A DNA stretch of 64,000 nucleotides from Eutrophobius brisbanensis. GTDB taxonomy: Bacteria; Pseudomonadota; Gammaproteobacteria; Eutrophobiales; Eutrophobiaceae. The notes beneath the pieces were generated by a model that was not told the origin of the DNA, made no database searches, and worked only from the letters and a program-made list of their open reading frames with translations. Both the position numbers and the translations under genes were made by a program. Every line of letters begins with the position of its first letter. Position 1 is the first letter of the stretch. The stretch lies in contig JAYPQE010000003.1 of assembly GCA_038131795.1 (NCBI GenBank), positions 1,798,001 to 1,862,000 on the forward strand, given 5' to 3'. This document shows, piece after piece, positions 36,935 through 46,731 of the stretch.

Positions 36935-38812
36935 TTATTCACGCAGCGGGATCTGAGGGGGAAATTCCTGCCAGCGCCATAATGTAGTCGATGTGTTCTG
37001 TTCTACCTCCCAGGCGGCGATATCCGGGTCGGTATTGAATTTTAAGGTATTGCCACGTAAGTCTCTGTCCTCAAACACCACCTTGCCATCAACCATGGTC
37101 AATACCGGATACAGGGTATCCAGTTCTTCAACATCCACTGCCATATAATCACCATTTAAAATTATGACATCTGCCCATTTGCCAGGTTCAATGGACCCGA
37201 TTTTGTCATCCTTCCAGATGGCATATGCACCCCAGCGGGTCATCATTAATAATAACGTCAGACGATCAGGCACGGCTTCCTCTGCGACACCAAATTTCTC
37301 ACCACCAATTTCACGTATCATCCAGGCCACGCCATCTTCAAACGGCGAATGGCGTATCTCACTCTGACTGCCAAACTCACTGATTACGGCACGGGCACCG
37401 GCCTTTAACATACTGGCCACCGGTGCATTCATGGTCAGGTATTCCTCCCCGTAATCCTCTTCCAGCACCTGGCTGGGGACCCTTGTTGCATCACAGGAAA
37501 ACGCCATGTTGATCCTGGCGGCAATCTCGATCTCTTCCTGGGTGACCGAGTGACAATGGTCTACCTGTAATCTCAATGTCCTTAATTTGTCAATGGACAT
37601 GCCGGCATTCATGACGGTATTGATATAGGCCTGGATGGCCTTGTCACCTGCCACGTGCCATCCAGGTATACCTGTTTGTCGACCGGCAGCGGCCAGTTCT
37701 GCCAGTACCTGTAAGTGCTCCAGCTTACGTATAAAAAAATCTCCATCGGGACATAATTCCCGGGATTTTAATTCGGGTGTTTTCGCAGGTATGGAGGTAC
37801 ACCATGCCACCCCACCACCGTCCAGGCCCCCGGCACTGCTACCGATACTCCACATATAATCTGAACCATAACCCACCCAGTCACCTATACGCCAGTAGGT
37901 CTCTTTGACGCGTGGGTTGAATGGTTGCATCCAGCGGTGCCCCCAACCCAACCGAATAGGCATAAGCCCATGCCGATCCAGGTGTATCGAAGCATTAAAC
38001 CCACCTTCACACTGAATATGGGTCTTATGAGCTGTGACCCCATTCTGGGCATTGAGCTGCATCACTTCAAAGTAGGCCCGGGTATATTCATCTACCCGAT
38101 TGGCCTGGGGCAGGATTATGTCGCTACGGACACACCGCGGCCCATCAGTATAGTCACCCGACCAACCGGTGGATTCATCTGTCCAGAAGTCTGAAGGGAT
38201 GGAGTTACGATACCTCGCCTCTATGGATTCTATACCCCGGGTGTTATACACCGCACCGCCACGGGTGCTCACCACAACAGGATTTTCCGGAGTAATGGGA
38301 TCGAGAAACTGCCGCGTCAAAGTCCTGCCTATGGCCTGTACGGCTACCTGCGCAGGATTGACACGCACCTGTATCCATTGGCCGTCCGCAATCTGTTTTA
38401 CCCGGGCGGTCAGTGCTGCAGCCAGTCTGTTTATTAATTCATCTGGCGTATCCGCTGAAACATTGACCTGAATTAGTTCTGGTATGGATTTAAAAACCCA
38501 CGGGAAAGACGTCATAGTGGTTTCATAGAGGTGATTATGGGTATCGATTAATCCCGGCAACACGGTATTACCATTCGCATCTATGACCTCAGTCCAGTCT
38601 GCAACCAGCTCTTGGATGTCAGTAGTGGAACCCACCGCCACGATCTCGTTGTCATTAATAGCAATTGCCTCATGCATACTAATGGTATTGATATCATCAC
38701 TGTCAGCGGTAATGACCTTGCCATTAATGATTACGGTAGTTGCGTAAGGAGATTCTGCTGCTGAGACATATAAAGAAAAAACTGATAACAGTAGAAATAA
38801 GATATGAATCAT
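36935..38812 (-). CDS. Exported YtcJ-like amidohydrolase, subfamily A member 1
   Basis: A 625-aa amidohydrolase-superfamily protein with a signal peptide (about 1-19), so periplasmic. It opens with the small beta domain (TTVIINGKVITADSDD), then the metal-binding HxH in DTHNHLYE (His92, His94). Later come GWHVAGDKAI and QVDHCHSVTQEE, which align with the His ligands of the YtcJ/N-substituted formamide deformylase group. The position of the usual last Asp (GSD) reads EFGSQSEIRHSPFEDGVAW, so that ligand appears missing. The C-terminus keeps the family end IGSIEPGKWADIIILNGDY and a subfamily tail DPDIAAWEVEQNT...LWRWQE. It is one of six paralogues in the window. The substrate is unknown (amide, lactam, ester or similar). 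Confidence 0.85.
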   Translation of the reverse strand: MIHILFLLLSVFSLYVSAAESPYATTVIINGKVITADSDDINTISMHEAIAINDNEIVAVGSTTDIQELVADWTEVIDANGNTVLPGLIDTHNHLYETTMTSFPWVFKSIPELIQVNVSADTPDELINRLAAALTARVKQIADGQWIQVRVNPAQVAVQAIGRTLTRQFLDPITPENPVVVSTRGGAVYNTRGIESIEARYRNSIPSDFWTDESTGWSGDYTDGPRCVRSDIILPQANRVDEYTRAYFEVMQLNAQNGVTAHKTHIQCEGGFNASIHLDRHGLMPIRLGWGHRWMQPFNPRVKETYWRIGDWVGYGSDYMWSIGSSAGGLDGGGVAWCTSIPAKTPELKSRELCPDGDFFIRKLEHLQVLAELAAAGRQTGIPGWHVAGDKAIQAYINTVMNAGMSIDKLRTLRLQVDHCHSVTQEEIEIAARINMAFSCDATRVPSQVLEEDYGEEYLTMNAPVASMLKAGARAVISEFGSQSEIRHSPFEDGVAWMIREIGGEKFGVAEEAVPDRLTLLLMMTRWGAYAIWKDDKIGSIEPGKWADVIILNGDYMAVDVEELDTLYPVLTMVDGKVVFEDRDLRGNTLKFNTDPDIAAWEVEQNTSTTLWRWQEFPPQIPLRE

Positions 38813-38849
38813 TTTTAACTCGCCATATATATTTATTAGAAGAAATAAT

Positions 38850-39053
38850 AAGCCACAGAGGACACAGAAAAAAACGAAAAATATTTAAAGTCTTTAATTA
38901 CTCTAATATCTGTCATGTCGGCATTCTAACTACTGCCTGTATTTAAATAAGCAATTGAGCGACGCAGGAGCTAAACAGTTAATATAATCTTAATATGGCA
39001 TTACAAACCCTATATTTATATTAACTCCTTTGTCTCTGTGTCCTCTGTGGCTA
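38850..39053. mobile_element. About 200-bp element with GCCACAGAGGACACAGA ends
   Basis: AGCCACAGAGGACACAGA (left, about 38851-38868) is the inverse of TCTGTGTCCTCTGTGGCT (right, about 39033-39050). The interior is AT-rich with no gene. Terminal inverted repeats of 18 bases around 200 bases suggest a MITE-like repeat or a long-range hairpin. It lies between two amidohydrolase genes. Confidence 0.5.
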
Positions 39054-39065
39054 TATAATCTTTAC

Positions 39066-39103
39066 AAAAAAAATGGAGAATGCTTTTCAGTCATTCTCCA
39101 TTT
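39066..39103 (-). terminator. Terminator of amidohydrolase operon
   Basis: AAATGGAGAATG / CTTTTCAGT / CATTCTCCATTT, a 12-base perfect stem, with a T run on the minus strand (As at 39066-39073). Confidence 0.85.
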
Positions 39104-39126
39104 AAAAATCATAGACTAGATTAAAA

Positions 39127-41031
39127 TTATTGCATTACGCGGCTGGGTATCTGAGGCGGATATTCCTCCCAACGCCAAAGATCGGTTGGGGTATTTTTTT
39201 CCACTTCCCATGCAGCAACATCAGGATCAGTATTGAATCTGAGCAGATTCCCACGAAGCTCTGGCAATTCAAACTGGACCTTGCCACCCACCAGGGTCAT
39301 TAACGGATACAGGGTATCCAGGTCTTCTACCTCAACATCCATGTAGTCCCCGTTAAGAATAATAATATCTGCCCATTTACCCGGTTCAATTGAACCAATC
39401 TTGTCTTCTTTCCACAGGGTATAACCACCCCAACGGGTCATCATGGCCAGCAGTGTCAAGCGGTCGGGTACGGCCTCTTCCGGTACACCAAAGTTTTCGC
39501 CGTCTATCATACGGGTCATCCATGCCACACCATCTTCAAAGGGTGAGTAACGGATCTCACTCTGACTACCAAACTCACTAATCAATGCCCTCGCCCCGGC
39601 CTTCATCATACTGGCTACCGGTCCAGTCATGGTCAGGTACTCTTCCCCATAGTCTTCCATAATGACCTGACTGGGTACTTCCGTGGCATCACAGGAAAAC
39701 GTCTGTCCGATACGGGCTGCGATCTGCATCTGCTCCGGTGTCACTGAATGGCAATGGTCTGTTTGTAACCGTAATGATCTCAGTTTCTCCAGGGACATCC
39801 CTGACTGTAATAGCTCGTCCTGGTAAAATTTCAGGGCACCATCACCGGCCATGTGCCAACCCGGAATACCCGTCATCCTTCCCTCAGCAGCCAGCTCCAC
39901 CAGGACCTTGTAGTGTTCCAGCCTTCTCAGGTTAGCGGTACTGGATTCTTCGGTAGGACACAGTTCCCTGGCCTTGAGCTCAGGAGTCTTGGCCGGGATA
40001 GACGTACACCAGGCCACACCACCGCCGTCGGAAGCACCGGCACTACTGCCTATGCTCCACATCATGGGTGAACCATATCCCACCCAGTCCCCAATACGCC
40101 AGTAGGTCTCGGTAATGCGTGGATTAAAAGGCTGCATCCAGCGATGCCCCCATGCCAGACGCAGGGGCATGAGAGCATTTCGTTCCAGATGGACAGAGGC
40201 ATTAAATCCGCCTTCACACTGGATATGGGTCTTATGGGTAGTAAGACCATTCTGGGCATTGAGCTGCATGACCTCAAAATATCCCTTGGTATATTCATCC
40301 GTACGCCCAGCGGCACTGACAATAATGTCACCGCGGATACACCTTGGGCCATCGGTATAATCGCCTGACCAACCAACGCTTTCATCGATCCAGAAATCGG
40401 CCGGGATGGGGTTTCTGAACCGATTTTCGATAGATTTGACCCCCAGTGTGTTATAGGCCGCGCCACCGCGGGTACTGATCACCACAGGATTATCAGGTGA
40501 CAGTTCATCCAGTACCTGCTTGGTGGCCGTCTTACCTATCACCTGCACAGCCACCTGTGCCGGGCCCAGGCGTACCTGGATCCACTGACCATCTGGCACC
40601 TGGCCGGCCCTGGCCGGTAATGCCTGGCGTAATTTGGTCAGCATTTCATCCGGATTACCTGCGGTAATAGATATTTGTATCAATTCCGGGATGGCATTTA
40701 ACACCCATGGAAAGGCCGTCAGGGTATTTTCATAAAGATGGTTGTGGGTATCGATCAAGCCGGGTAACACACTCATACCCTTGGCATCTATCACCTCAGT
40801 CCAGTCAGCGATGTATTGCTGTATCTCATCATTACTGCCTACCGCTATGATGGTATCACCCTGTATGGCAATGGCCTCTTCAAAGCTGATGTTATTAACA
40901 TCATCAGAATCCATGGTAATGACCTTGCCATTTATAATCGCCGTCGTCGCATATGGAGACGGTGCGGCCAGGGCAACGCTGCCGATCAATAAACCAACCA
41001 GGATATAAACCCCTTTACTGATTCTATTCAT
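39127..41031 (-). CDS. Exported YtcJ-like amidohydrolase, subfamily A member 2
   Basis: 634 aa, with a signal peptide (about 1-23, ending ALAA). HxH at His96/His98 (DTHNHLYE), GWHMAGDGALKF, QTDHCHSVTPEQ, then SEFGSQSEIRYSPFEDGVAW where a GSD Asp would be expected. The tail EWEKNTPTDLWRW-type ending matches the other A members. Compared with the gene at 36935 it has an insert CPTEESSTANLRRLEHYK. AGGGAGGAAG precedes the ATG. It is the third gene of the unit 44446-39127 (amidohydrolase, alpha/beta hydrolase, amidohydrolase), 37 bases after the hydrolase. Confidence 0.86.
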   Translation of the reverse strand: MNRISKGVYILVGLLIGSVALAAPSPYATTAIINGKVITMDSDDVNNISFEEAIAIQGDTIIAVGSNDEIQQYIADWTEVIDAKGMSVLPGLIDTHNHLYENTLTAFPWVLNAIPELIQISITAGNPDEMLTKLRQALPARAGQVPDGQWIQVRLGPAQVAVQVIGKTATKQVLDELSPDNPVVISTRGGAAYNTLGVKSIENRFRNPIPADFWIDESVGWSGDYTDGPRCIRGDIIVSAAGRTDEYTKGYFEVMQLNAQNGLTTHKTHIQCEGGFNASVHLERNALMPLRLAWGHRWMQPFNPRITETYWRIGDWVGYGSPMMWSIGSSAGASDGGGVAWCTSIPAKTPELKARELCPTEESSTANLRRLEHYKVLVELAAEGRMTGIPGWHMAGDGALKFYQDELLQSGMSLEKLRSLRLQTDHCHSVTPEQMQIAARIGQTFSCDATEVPSQVIMEDYGEEYLTMTGPVASMMKAGARALISEFGSQSEIRYSPFEDGVAWMTRMIDGENFGVPEEAVPDRLTLLAMMTRWGGYTLWKEDKIGSIEPGKWADIIILNGDYMDVEVEDLDTLYPLMTLVGGKVQFELPELRGNLLRFNTDPDVAAWEVEKNTPTDLWRWEEYPPQIPSRVMQ

Positions 41032-41068
41032 TACTTCCTCCCTATTCAGTTTTTTATTACTTCATTAA

Positions 41069-42508
41069 TTAATCAAAAAAATAACCATTCATAATTGCAT
41101 CAAACCAGATCTTCATACCATACGGAGCCACACCCTGGGGTAGGCCTTCCTCCGGGGCACTGTAACCGTGTATGCCCGCATCCAGTTGATAAAGTTTTAT
41201 TTCCGGCGCCGGTTTCATTGCTGCGTACCCGGGCAGGTATACATCCCGATAAATTTCCGGGGCATGGTCCCGACTGTTCTTGGTGATGATCAATACCAGC
41301 GGGGGGACAGGTTTTACATCCGGGCCAGACAGGCTTCTTAAATACCCCAGGTATCTTGCTACCATTCCCTCGGTGTCTTGGGGGCTCATGTCCATCCTTT
41401 CCGCCGTGGCTCTGGCGGCCGCTTCAATCTGCTGCGGATTATCGAAGTGCAGTATATTCTCTGCCTTGAAATGAGGTTGGGTGGTGCCACGCTGCCACTT
41501 GTCATGGACTTCTTCCATGACCATGGCCAACCTGGCCAGTGCATCAACACCTTCTTCCTGGATCAGTTCATATCCGTAATACCGGGCATGGTCACGCCAT
41601 GACCTAATGCGCAAGCAGTTAAAGGGCATGGCCCAGGGTTCACTGATACCCTGAATCTCACGGGTCATGATCCCGTACAGGGCACCGAAGGGCGAGCTTT
41701 CCATTCCCAGCACACCGACAATATTGGGGATATGCTGGGTCAGCATCATGGTCATGGGACCACCGGTTGAATGCCCATGACTGTAGATTGAATATTCGTC
41801 CTGGGGAAAATAGATCCGGGCCAGTTCTGTTGCGCCTTTTTCATGGGCAATGGGCCACCCTGCCATCCGGTTGTAGAAAGTCGTCCCTTCCTTGGCGCAG
41901 GCCAGAAACAATGTCCCCCAACGTTGTCGCCTTTCCAGTTCTTTGTCCTGGACCACTTCATATTGATCCGGCGTGATCTCCTCATCTTTTTTCCAGATAG
42001 GGGTACGCACCATGGTATCTGACATGATGGTGTCCCCGGGCCAGTCACCATTTTCAGCCTGGAGGTTATATCTGCCCGGATAAGACATATTGACCACCCT
42101 GACACCAAATTTGGTGGCCAGCATTTTTGCAAAGCCGGCCTTACTGCGGTGATCACCGGAACCCCCGTGCAAAAAGAACAGGCCAATCTTACGTCCATCG
42201 GGACCTACGGGTATTTTTGACTGATCGACCGGCTGGTGAATACTGGCAGCAATATCCCAATCCATATCGACCACATTGACCCGGTGGACCACCTCTATAG
42301 ATTCAATAGGTATATCCGGCCTGGACAGTATCTCCTCTGAGCCTTTTACCAGTTCAGGTCTTGAGACCTTATACCACTCATATCCGCTGACCATTTCAGC
42401 AGTTTGTGAGATGGCAGAACTGATATGTAAGCCCATCAACAGCATGGCTGTAAGTTGAAAATAGTTTAGCGGTCTTACCTTACTCATCATCATATCCCGT
42501 AGTTTCAT
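41069..42508 (-). CDS. Exported alpha/beta-hydrolase-like protein 1
   Basis: A 479-aa protein with an N-terminal signal (about 12-35). HGGSGDHR (114-121) resembles the oxyanion loop, and the nucleophile elbow is GHSTGG (Ser247 in HGHSTGGP). A C-terminal His candidate lies in DAGIHGYSAPEE. It is longer than typical alpha/beta hydrolases because of a large insert between the oxyanion loop and the nucleophile (about 145-235). The paralogue is at 49384. It sits between two amidohydrolases in one operon (9 and 37 base gaps), implying that esterase or amidase action and amidohydrolase action follow each other. The start may instead be one of the ATGs at 42493-42487. Confidence 0.75.
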   Translation of the reverse strand: MKLRDMMMSKVRPLNYFQLTAMLLMGLHISSAISQTAEMVSGYEWYKVSRPELVKGSEEILSRPDIPIESIEVVHRVNVVDMDWDIAASIHQPVDQSKIPVGPDGRKIGLFFLHGGSGDHRSKAGFAKMLATKFGVRVVNMSYPGRYNLQAENGDWPGDTIMSDTMVRTPIWKKDEEITPDQYEVVQDKELERRQRWGTLFLACAKEGTTFYNRMAGWPIAHEKGATELARIYFPQDEYSIYSHGHSTGGPMTMMLTQHIPNIVGVLGMESSPFGALYGIMTREIQGISEPWAMPFNCLRIRSWRDHARYYGYELIQEEGVDALARLAMVMEEVHDKWQRGTTQPHFKAENILHFDNPQQIEAAARATAERMDMSPQDTEGMVARYLGYLRSLSGPDVKPVPPLVLIITKNSRDHAPEIYRDVYLPGYAAMKPAPEIKLYQLDAGIHGYSAPEEGLPQGVAPYGMKIWFDAIMNGYFFD

Positions 42509-42517
42509 CTCGCCGAA

Positions 42518-44446
42518 TTACTCTACGGAAGGAATCTGCGGTCCACTTTCCGGCCACCGCCATAGATCGGTTGGTGTATTCTTTTCGATCTCCCAGGCGG
42601 CCACATTGGGATCGGTATTGAACTTCAGGAGGTTACCCCTGAGTTCCCTGTTTTCATAAACCACCTTGCCGTCCACCATGGTCATGATGGGATATAAGGT
42701 GTCCAGTTCTTCCACGGTCACATCCATATAATCACCATTGAGTATAATGATATCGGCCCACTTGCCGGGCTCTATGGAGCCCACCTTGTCATCCTTCCAT
42801 AAGGCATAGGCCCCCCAGCGGGTCATCATTAACAATAATGTAAGGCGGTCCGGTACCGCTTCTTCAGGTACACCAAAATTTTTACCGTCGATCTTCCTGG
42901 TCAACCACATGACACCGTCTTCAAAGGGAGAATGCCGGATTTCACTCTGGCTGCCAAACTCACTGACCACGGCACGGGCACCTCCTTTGAGCATACTGGC
43001 CACTGGCGCGTTTAAAGTCAGATACTCTTCACCGTAGGCCTCTTCCAGTACCTGGCTGGGAACACGGGTGGCATCACATGAAAATGCCATATTAATCCTG
43101 GCTGCCTTCTCAATCTGGTCTGGTCTCACAGAATGGCAATGGTCCACCTCCAGGCGCATGGTGCGTAATTGCTCGATGGGAATACCCGAGTTCAACACCA
43201 CATCAAACCAGGCATCCAGTGCCGAGTCACCGGCCACATGCCAACCGGGAATACCTGTTTGCCGACCTTCTCTTGCCAGATCCGTCAGGACCTCCAGGTG
43301 TTCCAGACGCCGGACATTGGTAGGACTGGATTCCATGGTGGGACAACGTTCCCGGGCCTTGAATTCATCCGTCTTGGCAGGGATGGTGGTGCACCAGCCC
43401 ACGCCGCCATTGTCCAGGGCACCGGCACTACTGCCTATAGCCCAGAAGTGATCGGAACCATAGCCCAGCAAGTCACCAATACGCCAGTAATTCTCAACGA
43501 TATAGGGATTGAACGGTTGCATCCAGCGATGCCCCCAGGCCAGACGTATGGGCATGAGGTCATTGCGCTCCAGGTGTACAGTCGCATTAAACCCGCCCTC
43601 ACATTGAATGTGGGTCTTGAAGGTGGTGACACCGGTCTGGGCATTTAACTGCATGACTTCAAGGTAGGCCTTGTTGTATTCATCCAGCCTGCCACTTTGG
43701 GGGACAATAATATCAACGCGGGCACAACGGGTACCGTCTGTTTGATCACCGGAAAAGCCCAGGTGTTCATCAATCCAGAAATCTTCGGGCACGGGATTAC
43801 GGTAACGCTGCTCAAAGGCGTTAATGGCCCGGGTGCTATAGACCGACCCACCACGCGTATATACAACAATGGGGTTGTCCGGTGAGAGTTCATCTAGGTA
43901 CTGGCGGGTGACCGAGGTCCCCAGCATAGGCACTGCCACCGCTGGGGGGTTGATCTGGATCTGGATATACTGACCCTGTGGTATCTGCTGAATCCTCGCC
44001 TTGATTCCGGCGGTAAGGGTAGTTAACAATTCATCCTGGGACTTGCCGGAAAACCTGATCTGCAGGACCTCGGGGATGGCCTTTGCTACCCAGGGAAAGT
44101 TGGACAGCGTAGTGTCATACAGGTGGTTGTGTGTATCGATTAAACCAGGCAGTACGGTATTGCCTTTAGCATCTATCGTTTCTGTCCAGTCGGCGACATA
44201 CTGCTGCATATCGGCATTGTTGCCAACGGCTATGATCTCATTATCCCGTATGGCAATGGCCTCGTACATACTGATGCTATCAATATCATCCGAGTCTGCT
44301 GAAATCACCTTGCCATTTATAATAATCGTTGTGGCATACGGTGATTGCCCTGCCAGTCCTACCTGGGTAAAACCCGCTCCCAGTATTATCCATAGGAGCA
44401 TATTAAAAATTGATGTATAACAAATCCTTCCTGACATTACTCGCAT
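42518..44446 (-). CDS. Exported YtcJ-like amidohydrolase, subfamily A member 3
   Basis: 642 aa, with a signal peptide in the first 33 residues. HxH at His106/His108; GWHVAGDSALDAW, EVDHCHSVRPDQ, and SEFGSQSEIRHSPFEDGVMW in place of the GSD region; tail EIEKNTPTDLWRWPE. AGGGGGAA precedes the ATG. It is the first gene of the three-gene operon leading to the alpha/beta hydrolase and amidohydrolase member 2. Closest by eye to members 1 and 2; subfamily B members differ in the middle insert and the C-terminus. Confidence 0.86.
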   Translation of the reverse strand: MRVMSGRICYTSIFNMLLWIILGAGFTQVGLAGQSPYATTIIINGKVISADSDDIDSISMYEAIAIRDNEIIAVGNNADMQQYVADWTETIDAKGNTVLPGLIDTHNHLYDTTLSNFPWVAKAIPEVLQIRFSGKSQDELLTTLTAGIKARIQQIPQGQYIQIQINPPAVAVPMLGTSVTRQYLDELSPDNPIVVYTRGGSVYSTRAINAFEQRYRNPVPEDFWIDEHLGFSGDQTDGTRCARVDIIVPQSGRLDEYNKAYLEVMQLNAQTGVTTFKTHIQCEGGFNATVHLERNDLMPIRLAWGHRWMQPFNPYIVENYWRIGDLLGYGSDHFWAIGSSAGALDNGGVGWCTTIPAKTDEFKARERCPTMESSPTNVRRLEHLEVLTDLAREGRQTGIPGWHVAGDSALDAWFDVVLNSGIPIEQLRTMRLEVDHCHSVRPDQIEKAARINMAFSCDATRVPSQVLEEAYGEEYLTLNAPVASMLKGGARAVVSEFGSQSEIRHSPFEDGVMWLTRKIDGKNFGVPEEAVPDRLTLLLMMTRWGAYALWKDDKVGSIEPGKWADIIILNGDYMDVTVEELDTLYPIMTMVDGKVVYENRELRGNLLKFNTDPNVAAWEIEKNTPTDLWRWPESGPQIPSVE

Positions 44447-44794
44447 AGTTCCCCCTGATATGTGAGATCTGAAAAATTAATATTGTCTTTGTAAACCAAC
44501 GCCAATCCCGGCGTCAGTGAATAATGAAAATTAATATATTTAAGAATCCATATCCTACCGCTTATTTTTGCCTACATTACTGAGGTTTATTCAATGGTGC
44601 AAATAATTTACTCAATTTTCATATTAGTTTCGAAAACTGCATTATCACCGGTATTTCCTGCTTTTTTAATACCCGAGCTGGTTTGAATTCTAAAGAAATA
44701 GTGTTTTAGAGAAACCACCCGGGACGTGAGGATTTAACAGGAAAAAGCGATGGAATTAGCTTATAGCTGAAAAAAACAAAATTTCAGTGAATAA
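44447..44794. other. Intergenic region, promoter of amidohydrolase operon
   Basis: AT-rich gap of 348 bases with no gene, no dispersed palindrome and no clear terminator. It should hold the promoter of the leftward operon starting at 44446. Confidence 0.4.
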
Positions 44795-45532
44795 TTAACG
44801 TGTGCCTTCAACCGATGCCTCGGCAATAAACCTGTCCAACAGGCGCCTGGCTATTTCGGCTTCCTCTTTGTCCTGATATTTTTCAATGATGTGTTGTAAC
44901 TGTTGTCGGGTGACCTTTTCTGTAGAACTGGCCAGGTCAGTATCCTGGTTTTGTCGGTAATGCCGCCACAGGTCACGGTAATCAATGGCAAGGTAAAATT
45001 CTATCTCTGAGATATCTTTATGTTCAGGAAAATCCGTTATGAAAGACGTCTTTTTCGCAATTGCATTTTGCAACGCTTGCTCACCTTGCGGTACTGATAG
45101 AAAAAACTCCCGGGTAATCGTCCTGAACTGGCTGTCCATTTTAAATTCTCCATCAGGATACAGGCGTAAATAGTCATACAGGGCCTTGCCGTCATAGAAA
45201 AATTTTGAATGCCTGCCATACCAGGAGATATTGACCTGCAGTCTTTTCGTCCTCTCCAGTGCCAGTTCAATCAGCATTTTATTCTCCGCCCCATGGGCCT
45301 TGACTTCATCGGATAATAAAATCGCCAGATCGTCCGCTGTCTTTCCCAGGGTATAGAGTTCGGTCTCATAGTCTTGCTGATTCTGCATCTGAATTTGCGA
45401 GCGCTGCATTTGTTTAAGCGCCGAATTCAAATTTTCGGAGGTCAAAAAGATATCTGCATGCACAATCAGGGGCAAACTTAACATCAGGTAAACTACAGTA
45501 TAAATACCTGTGGTTTGATTAAGATATTTCAT
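44795..45532 (-). CDS. Exported hypothetical protein coupled to HupE-like gene
   Basis: A 245-aa protein not recognised. It has a signal peptide (about 1-26, ending IVHAD) and is then mostly helical and polar, with Gln-rich LKQMQRSQIQMQNQQ near the N-terminus. The start is at 45532, where its ATG overlaps the HupE-like stop (ATGA); a longer frame to 45646 would lie inside that gene. Translational coupling implies joint function with the HupE-like protein, perhaps as a periplasmic partner. Confidence 0.75.
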   Translation of the reverse strand: MKYLNQTTGIYTVVYLMLSLPLIVHADIFLTSENLNSALKQMQRSQIQMQNQQDYETELYTLGKTADDLAILLSDEVKAHGAENKMLIELALERTKRLQVNISWYGRHSKFFYDGKALYDYLRLYPDGEFKMDSQFRTITREFFLSVPQGEQALQNAIAKKTSFITDFPEHKDISEIEFYLAIDYRDLWRHYRQNQDTDLASSTEKVTRQQLQHIIEKYQDKEEAEIARRLLDRFIAEASVEGTR

Positions 45533-46599
45533 AATATGGCCCTTTGTATAAACCACACCAGACCAAACAGGGAAATTAAACCTGAGACCCCGTTTATAAT
45601 AGGTCGCCTGTATTTTGTCCTGGCGATAGTATTTAGTATAGGCCACGCTAATGCGACAATTGCGATCTGACCGATTTCCACCCCCAGATTAAAGGAAAAT
45701 AGACTCAGCATGAGTCCGGCTCGCTCAAGATCCAGCTCCTGTAGTAGTCCGGCGAAACCAAATCCATGTATCAGACCAAAAGCAAATGTTAAGCGCCATC
45801 GGTGTTTTACTTCTTTTGCCAGAATATTTTCCACACCGACATAGAGGATGCTCAAGGCAATGGCAGATTCAACAATCCAGCCTACAGGATGGACCAGGCC
45901 CAGGGTGGCCATTGCCAGGGTTATACTATGTGCCACGGTAAATGCCGTCACAATGATAACCAGGTTTTTCAGACCCCTGGATACAATTAACAGACCGAGT
46001 AGAAATAACAGATGATCGTAGCCGGTCACAATATGTTCAAGACCAAACACAAAAAATTCATAGGCACTGGTGAGAGCGGACTGTTTTGTCAATTCCGGTT
46101 CCCAGGTGTTTGAGTGCTGAAAGACAAATTGGTTATTGATCTCGCCTGATACCAAAGATGAAAGAATCCTGTGATCAGGATAGAGATCTGACAGAAATCT
46201 CAGTTGAATTTTTGTATATTCAACAGGGCTGTTTGCAGGGTATTCAACCACGACTTCCAGGTAAGGGAAATCTTCACTATCCAGCCAGGTATTCATGGCA
46301 ATCACTGAATGACTGACAACAGCGTCATTCACCTGAACTGTTGTATGCTCCTGTATATAGTTATTTAAATCATCGCTTGCCTGCATAATCTCCGCATCAG
46401 AAACTATTCCATCCAGATCGGTATCCAGGCCCAGTAACAGATCCATATCATCCATGGGCAATCGATAGACTGCATTCAAATTTTGATCACTGACAGTCAG
46501 TTCGGCATAACTGACACTTAGTGGATGTGAATGAGCCACACCGGTAATCAGTAACAAAAATAATATTTTTAAAATTGCCCTGTTTAATTGATCCTTCAT
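45529..46599 (-). CDS. HupE/UreJ-family membrane protein with N-terminal domain
   Basis: A 356-aa protein: signal peptide (about 1-24, ending AHSH), a periplasmic domain to about 165 that contains an EF-hand-like calcium loop (LDTDLDGIVSDAE, about 57-69), then six or so transmembrane helices with family motifs GLEHIVTGYDHLLFLLGL, TVAHSITLA and GLIHGFGFAGLL. HupE/UreJ members are metal (nickel/cobalt) permease-like proteins; this longer form is common in marine bacteria and its cargo is unknown. ATG at 46599 is preferred over an upstream TTG; GAGAA precedes it. It is followed by an overlapping gene for an exported protein. Confidence 0.85.
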   Translation of the reverse strand: MKDQLNRAILKILFLLLITGVAHSHPLSVSYAELTVSDQNLNAVYRLPMDDMDLLLGLDTDLDGIVSDAEIMQASDDLNNYIQEHTTVQVNDAVVSHSVIAMNTWLDSEDFPYLEVVVEYPANSPVEYTKIQLRFLSDLYPDHRILSSLVSGEINNQFVFQHSNTWEPELTKQSALTSAYEFFVFGLEHIVTGYDHLLFLLGLLIVSRGLKNLVIIVTAFTVAHSITLAMATLGLVHPVGWIVESAIALSILYVGVENILAKEVKHRWRLTFAFGLIHGFGFAGLLQELDLERAGLMLSLFSFNLGVEIGQIAIVALAWPILNTIARTKYRRPIINGVSGLISLFGLVWFIQRAIL

Positions 46600-46674
46600 A
46601 ATTATTCTCAAAATTTAAACGCTTATATTCCTTTTTGATTAGAGTGTGAAAATTTAAAAAAGATTTTAGGGACA

Positions 46675-46705
46675 AATAAAAAACGGACATCAATGACGTC
46701 CGTTT
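46675..46705 (-). terminator. Terminator of the small anchored-protein gene
   Basis: AAACGGAC...GTCCGTTT stem (46681-46688/46698-46705), followed on the minus strand by TTTTTTATTT. Confidence 0.75.
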
Positions 46706-46731
46706 AATATGACTGAAAGATTTAAATAAAA

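Noticed and set aside
44447..44794. Possible small RNA or gene in the gap
   Set aside because: No terminator, conserved stem or plausible start was seen; it is best read as a promoter region.
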